This document shows, piece after piece, positions 5,624 to 6,702 of a stretch of 6,702 bases of DNA. This DNA is from Candidatus Zixiibacteriota bacterium. GTDB lineage: Bacteria; Zixibacteria; MSB-5A5; CAIYYT01. Under the pieces are notes generated by a model. It was given only the letters and a program-made list of their open reading frames with translations, did not search any database and was not told the origin of the DNA. A program made the position numbers and the translations under genes. Every line of letters starts with the position of its first letter. Within the stretch, counting starts at the first letter, position 1. The stretch is from assembly GCA_023134875.1 (NCBI GenBank), contig JAGLUH010000126.1, positions 1-6,702 on the forward strand, in the 5' to 3' direction.

Positions 5624-6702
5624 ATGAAGAACGTAATTTGCGTGTTGGCCATCCTGGTTGCTGGTCTGTTTCTGTGGCAGGTGGCGGCTGGAGAGAATCC
5701 GGCTCCAACTGCTGTCTCCAAGTCACTGGTGGCGGAGCAGATGCAACTGCACCCATTGGCGTTTACCGAGAACCAGGGCCAGTGGGATGATCGTGTTTTG
5801 TTCCGTGCCAATGCCGGTGGCGCAGCGATGTGGTTTACCAGGGATGGCGTCTATTACCAATTCACCCGACGAGTGCCCAAGGAGGACGAGGTGGGTCATG
5901 ACATCTTGGGGCGTGATGGTTCAATTGTCACTCCGCAAGACGTAGTGACCTACGACTCCCGATTGTCGCCCAGGCTCGTAGGTCACGACCTCTTGGGGCG
6001 TGACGATGAACAATCCGAATATGAATCAATCATGATCAAGGCATCATTTGTCGGGGCCAATCCTGATCCAAACATGGTTGGGTTGGAGGAGATGGAGTAC
6101 AAGTGCAACTACTTCATCGGCAACGATCCGAATGAGTGGTATACGGACGTTCCCAACTATGAGTATGTTCTCTATCACGATGTCTATCCTGGCATCGACT
6201 TGAAGTACTATGGTAACGGCAAAGAAATGGAGTATGATTTCATCGTGTCACCCGGCGCCGATCCCAACCAGATCAGAATCAGGTATGAGGGAGCGAAGTC
6301 CTTATCTGTCAACGAAGCGGGCGAGCTGGAAGTTGAGACAGAGTGGAACAGAGTGACGGAACAGGCCCCTTATGTTTATCAAGAGACTGCTGATGGTCGG
6401 AGAGAAGTGGTGGGCAGGTACCGCCTTTTGAACAGCAGCACCTTTGGCTTTGCCCTGGAAAAGGAATATGACTCTTCACTACCATTGATCATCGACCCCA
6501 CTCTTGTATACAGCACCTACCTCGGTCGGGGAGATCACGATTGGGGATACGCCATCGCGGTTGATGGCAGCGGCAATGCCTATGTGACGGGTTTTACTTG
6601 GTCCTCCGACTTCCCAACTCAGAATCCCTATCAGACGGATCAGGGCTTCGATGATGTTTTTGTAACCAAGTTCTCCGGTTCCGGCAACAGCCTGATCTAC
6701 AG
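5624..6702 (+). CDS. Secreted SBBP beta-propeller protein with N-terminal DUF7948-like domain, C-terminus cut by window edge
   Basis: The frame is open from ATG 5624 for 359 codons to the right edge, so only the N-terminal part is seen. GGGAGGGA lies 3 nt before the start, with GGAGG spaced at 5 nt. Residues 1-22 are a signal peptide (MKNVICVLAILVAGLFLWQVAA). The next region has the DUF7948 pattern: PLAFTENQGQWDDRVLFRAN (44-63), AMWFTRDGVYYQF (68-80), NYFIGNDPNEWYTDVPNYE, YHDVYPGIDLKYYGNGKEME and a final LPLIIDPTLVYSTYLG. The first SBBP beta-propeller repeat starts near 296, with AIAVDGSGNAYVTGFTWSSDFP and DVFVTKFSGSGNSLIYS. The family is secreted, often large and commonly followed by sorting or adhesion modules; its role is not established. 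An in-frame insertion of about 50 residues (roughly 88-135) contains VGHDILGRD (90-98) and VGHDLLGRD (119-127). The position next to the hairpin repeats is notable. Confidence 0.9.
   Translation, partial: MKNVICVLAILVAGLFLWQVAAGENPAPTAVSKSLVAEQMQLHPLAFTENQGQWDDRVLFRANAGGAAMWFTRDGVYYQFTRRVPKEDEVGHDILGRDGSIVTPQDVVTYDSRLSPRLVGHDLLGRDDEQSEYESIMIKASFVGANPDPNMVGLEEMEYKCNYFIGNDPNEWYTDVPNYEYVLYHDVYPGIDLKYYGNGKEMEYDFIVSPGADPNQIRIRYEGAKSLSVNEAGELEVETEWNRVTEQAPYVYQETADGRREVVGRYRLLNSSTFGFALEKEYDSSLPLIIDPTLVYSTYLGRGDHDWGYAIAVDGSGNAYVTGFTWSSDFPTQNPYQTDQGFDDVFVTKFSGSGNSLIY
5945..6004. repeat. Inverted-repeat element inside the SBBP-protein gene
   Basis: GTGACCTACGA (5945-5955) and TCGTAGGTCAC (5976-5986) form a perfect 11-bp inverted repeat with a 20-nt loop. 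A second overlapping palindrome, GTCACG (5982-5987) with CGTGAC (5999-6004), follows. The latter lies in the second copy of a repeated stretch GGTCAYGAC-WTCTTGGGGCGTGA-like sequence (first copy 5894-5916). It is all in frame. Confidence 0.7.

Noticed and set aside
5476..5811. Minus-strand open frame of 111 codons
   Set aside because: Antisense to the signal peptide and start of the SBBP protein, with no recognisable domain and no ribosome site.

Overview
The window looks like an ordinary chromosomal stretch of a Gram-negative-type bacterium with moderate GC content. It carries a housekeeping gene (glmS), a redox regulator (rex), and several genes for exported or envelope proteins. The mix of a signal-anchored TPR protein, a Rex repressor and a long secreted beta-propeller (SBBP-repeat) protein, together with hairpin-rich repeats between genes, is typical of uncultured FCB-type lineages such as Zixibacteria. 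That placement is an inference from gene style, not a proven assignment. No phage, transposase, CRISPR array, rRNA or tRNA is visible.

Left part, minus strand (1-3124). A complete glmS (glucosamine-6-phosphate synthase, 608 aa) is followed 155 bp downstream by a secreted or membrane-anchored TPR protein that runs off the left edge. The region upstream of glmS (3125-3432) is a divergent control region. It contains a good minus-strand -10 box, a perfect 18-bp palindrome, and a 12-bp motif present twice.

Middle, plus strand (3433-5346). A small membrane or exported protein resembling the YfiM/DUF2279 type ends at a clear Rho-independent terminator. Then comes rex, a complete NAD(H)-sensing repressor. 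An excellent Rex operator lies between a TTGACA -35 box and the rex start, so autoregulation is very likely. A 139-aa exported beta-rich protein of unknown function starts 37 bp after rex and may share its transcript.

Right part (5347-6702). An intergenic region holds a compact two-hairpin repeat element. It is followed by the 5' part of a large secreted protein with an N-terminal DUF7948-like domain and the first SBBP beta-propeller repeat, cut by the right edge. That gene contains an in-frame insertion with a duplicated VGHD(I/L)LGRD motif and strong inverted repeats.

I see no clear new multi-gene system. The most interesting signals are regulatory: the Rex operator with a half-site spaced four helical turns upstream, the related but differently spaced palindrome in the glmS-divergent region, and the repeat elements in the right third.
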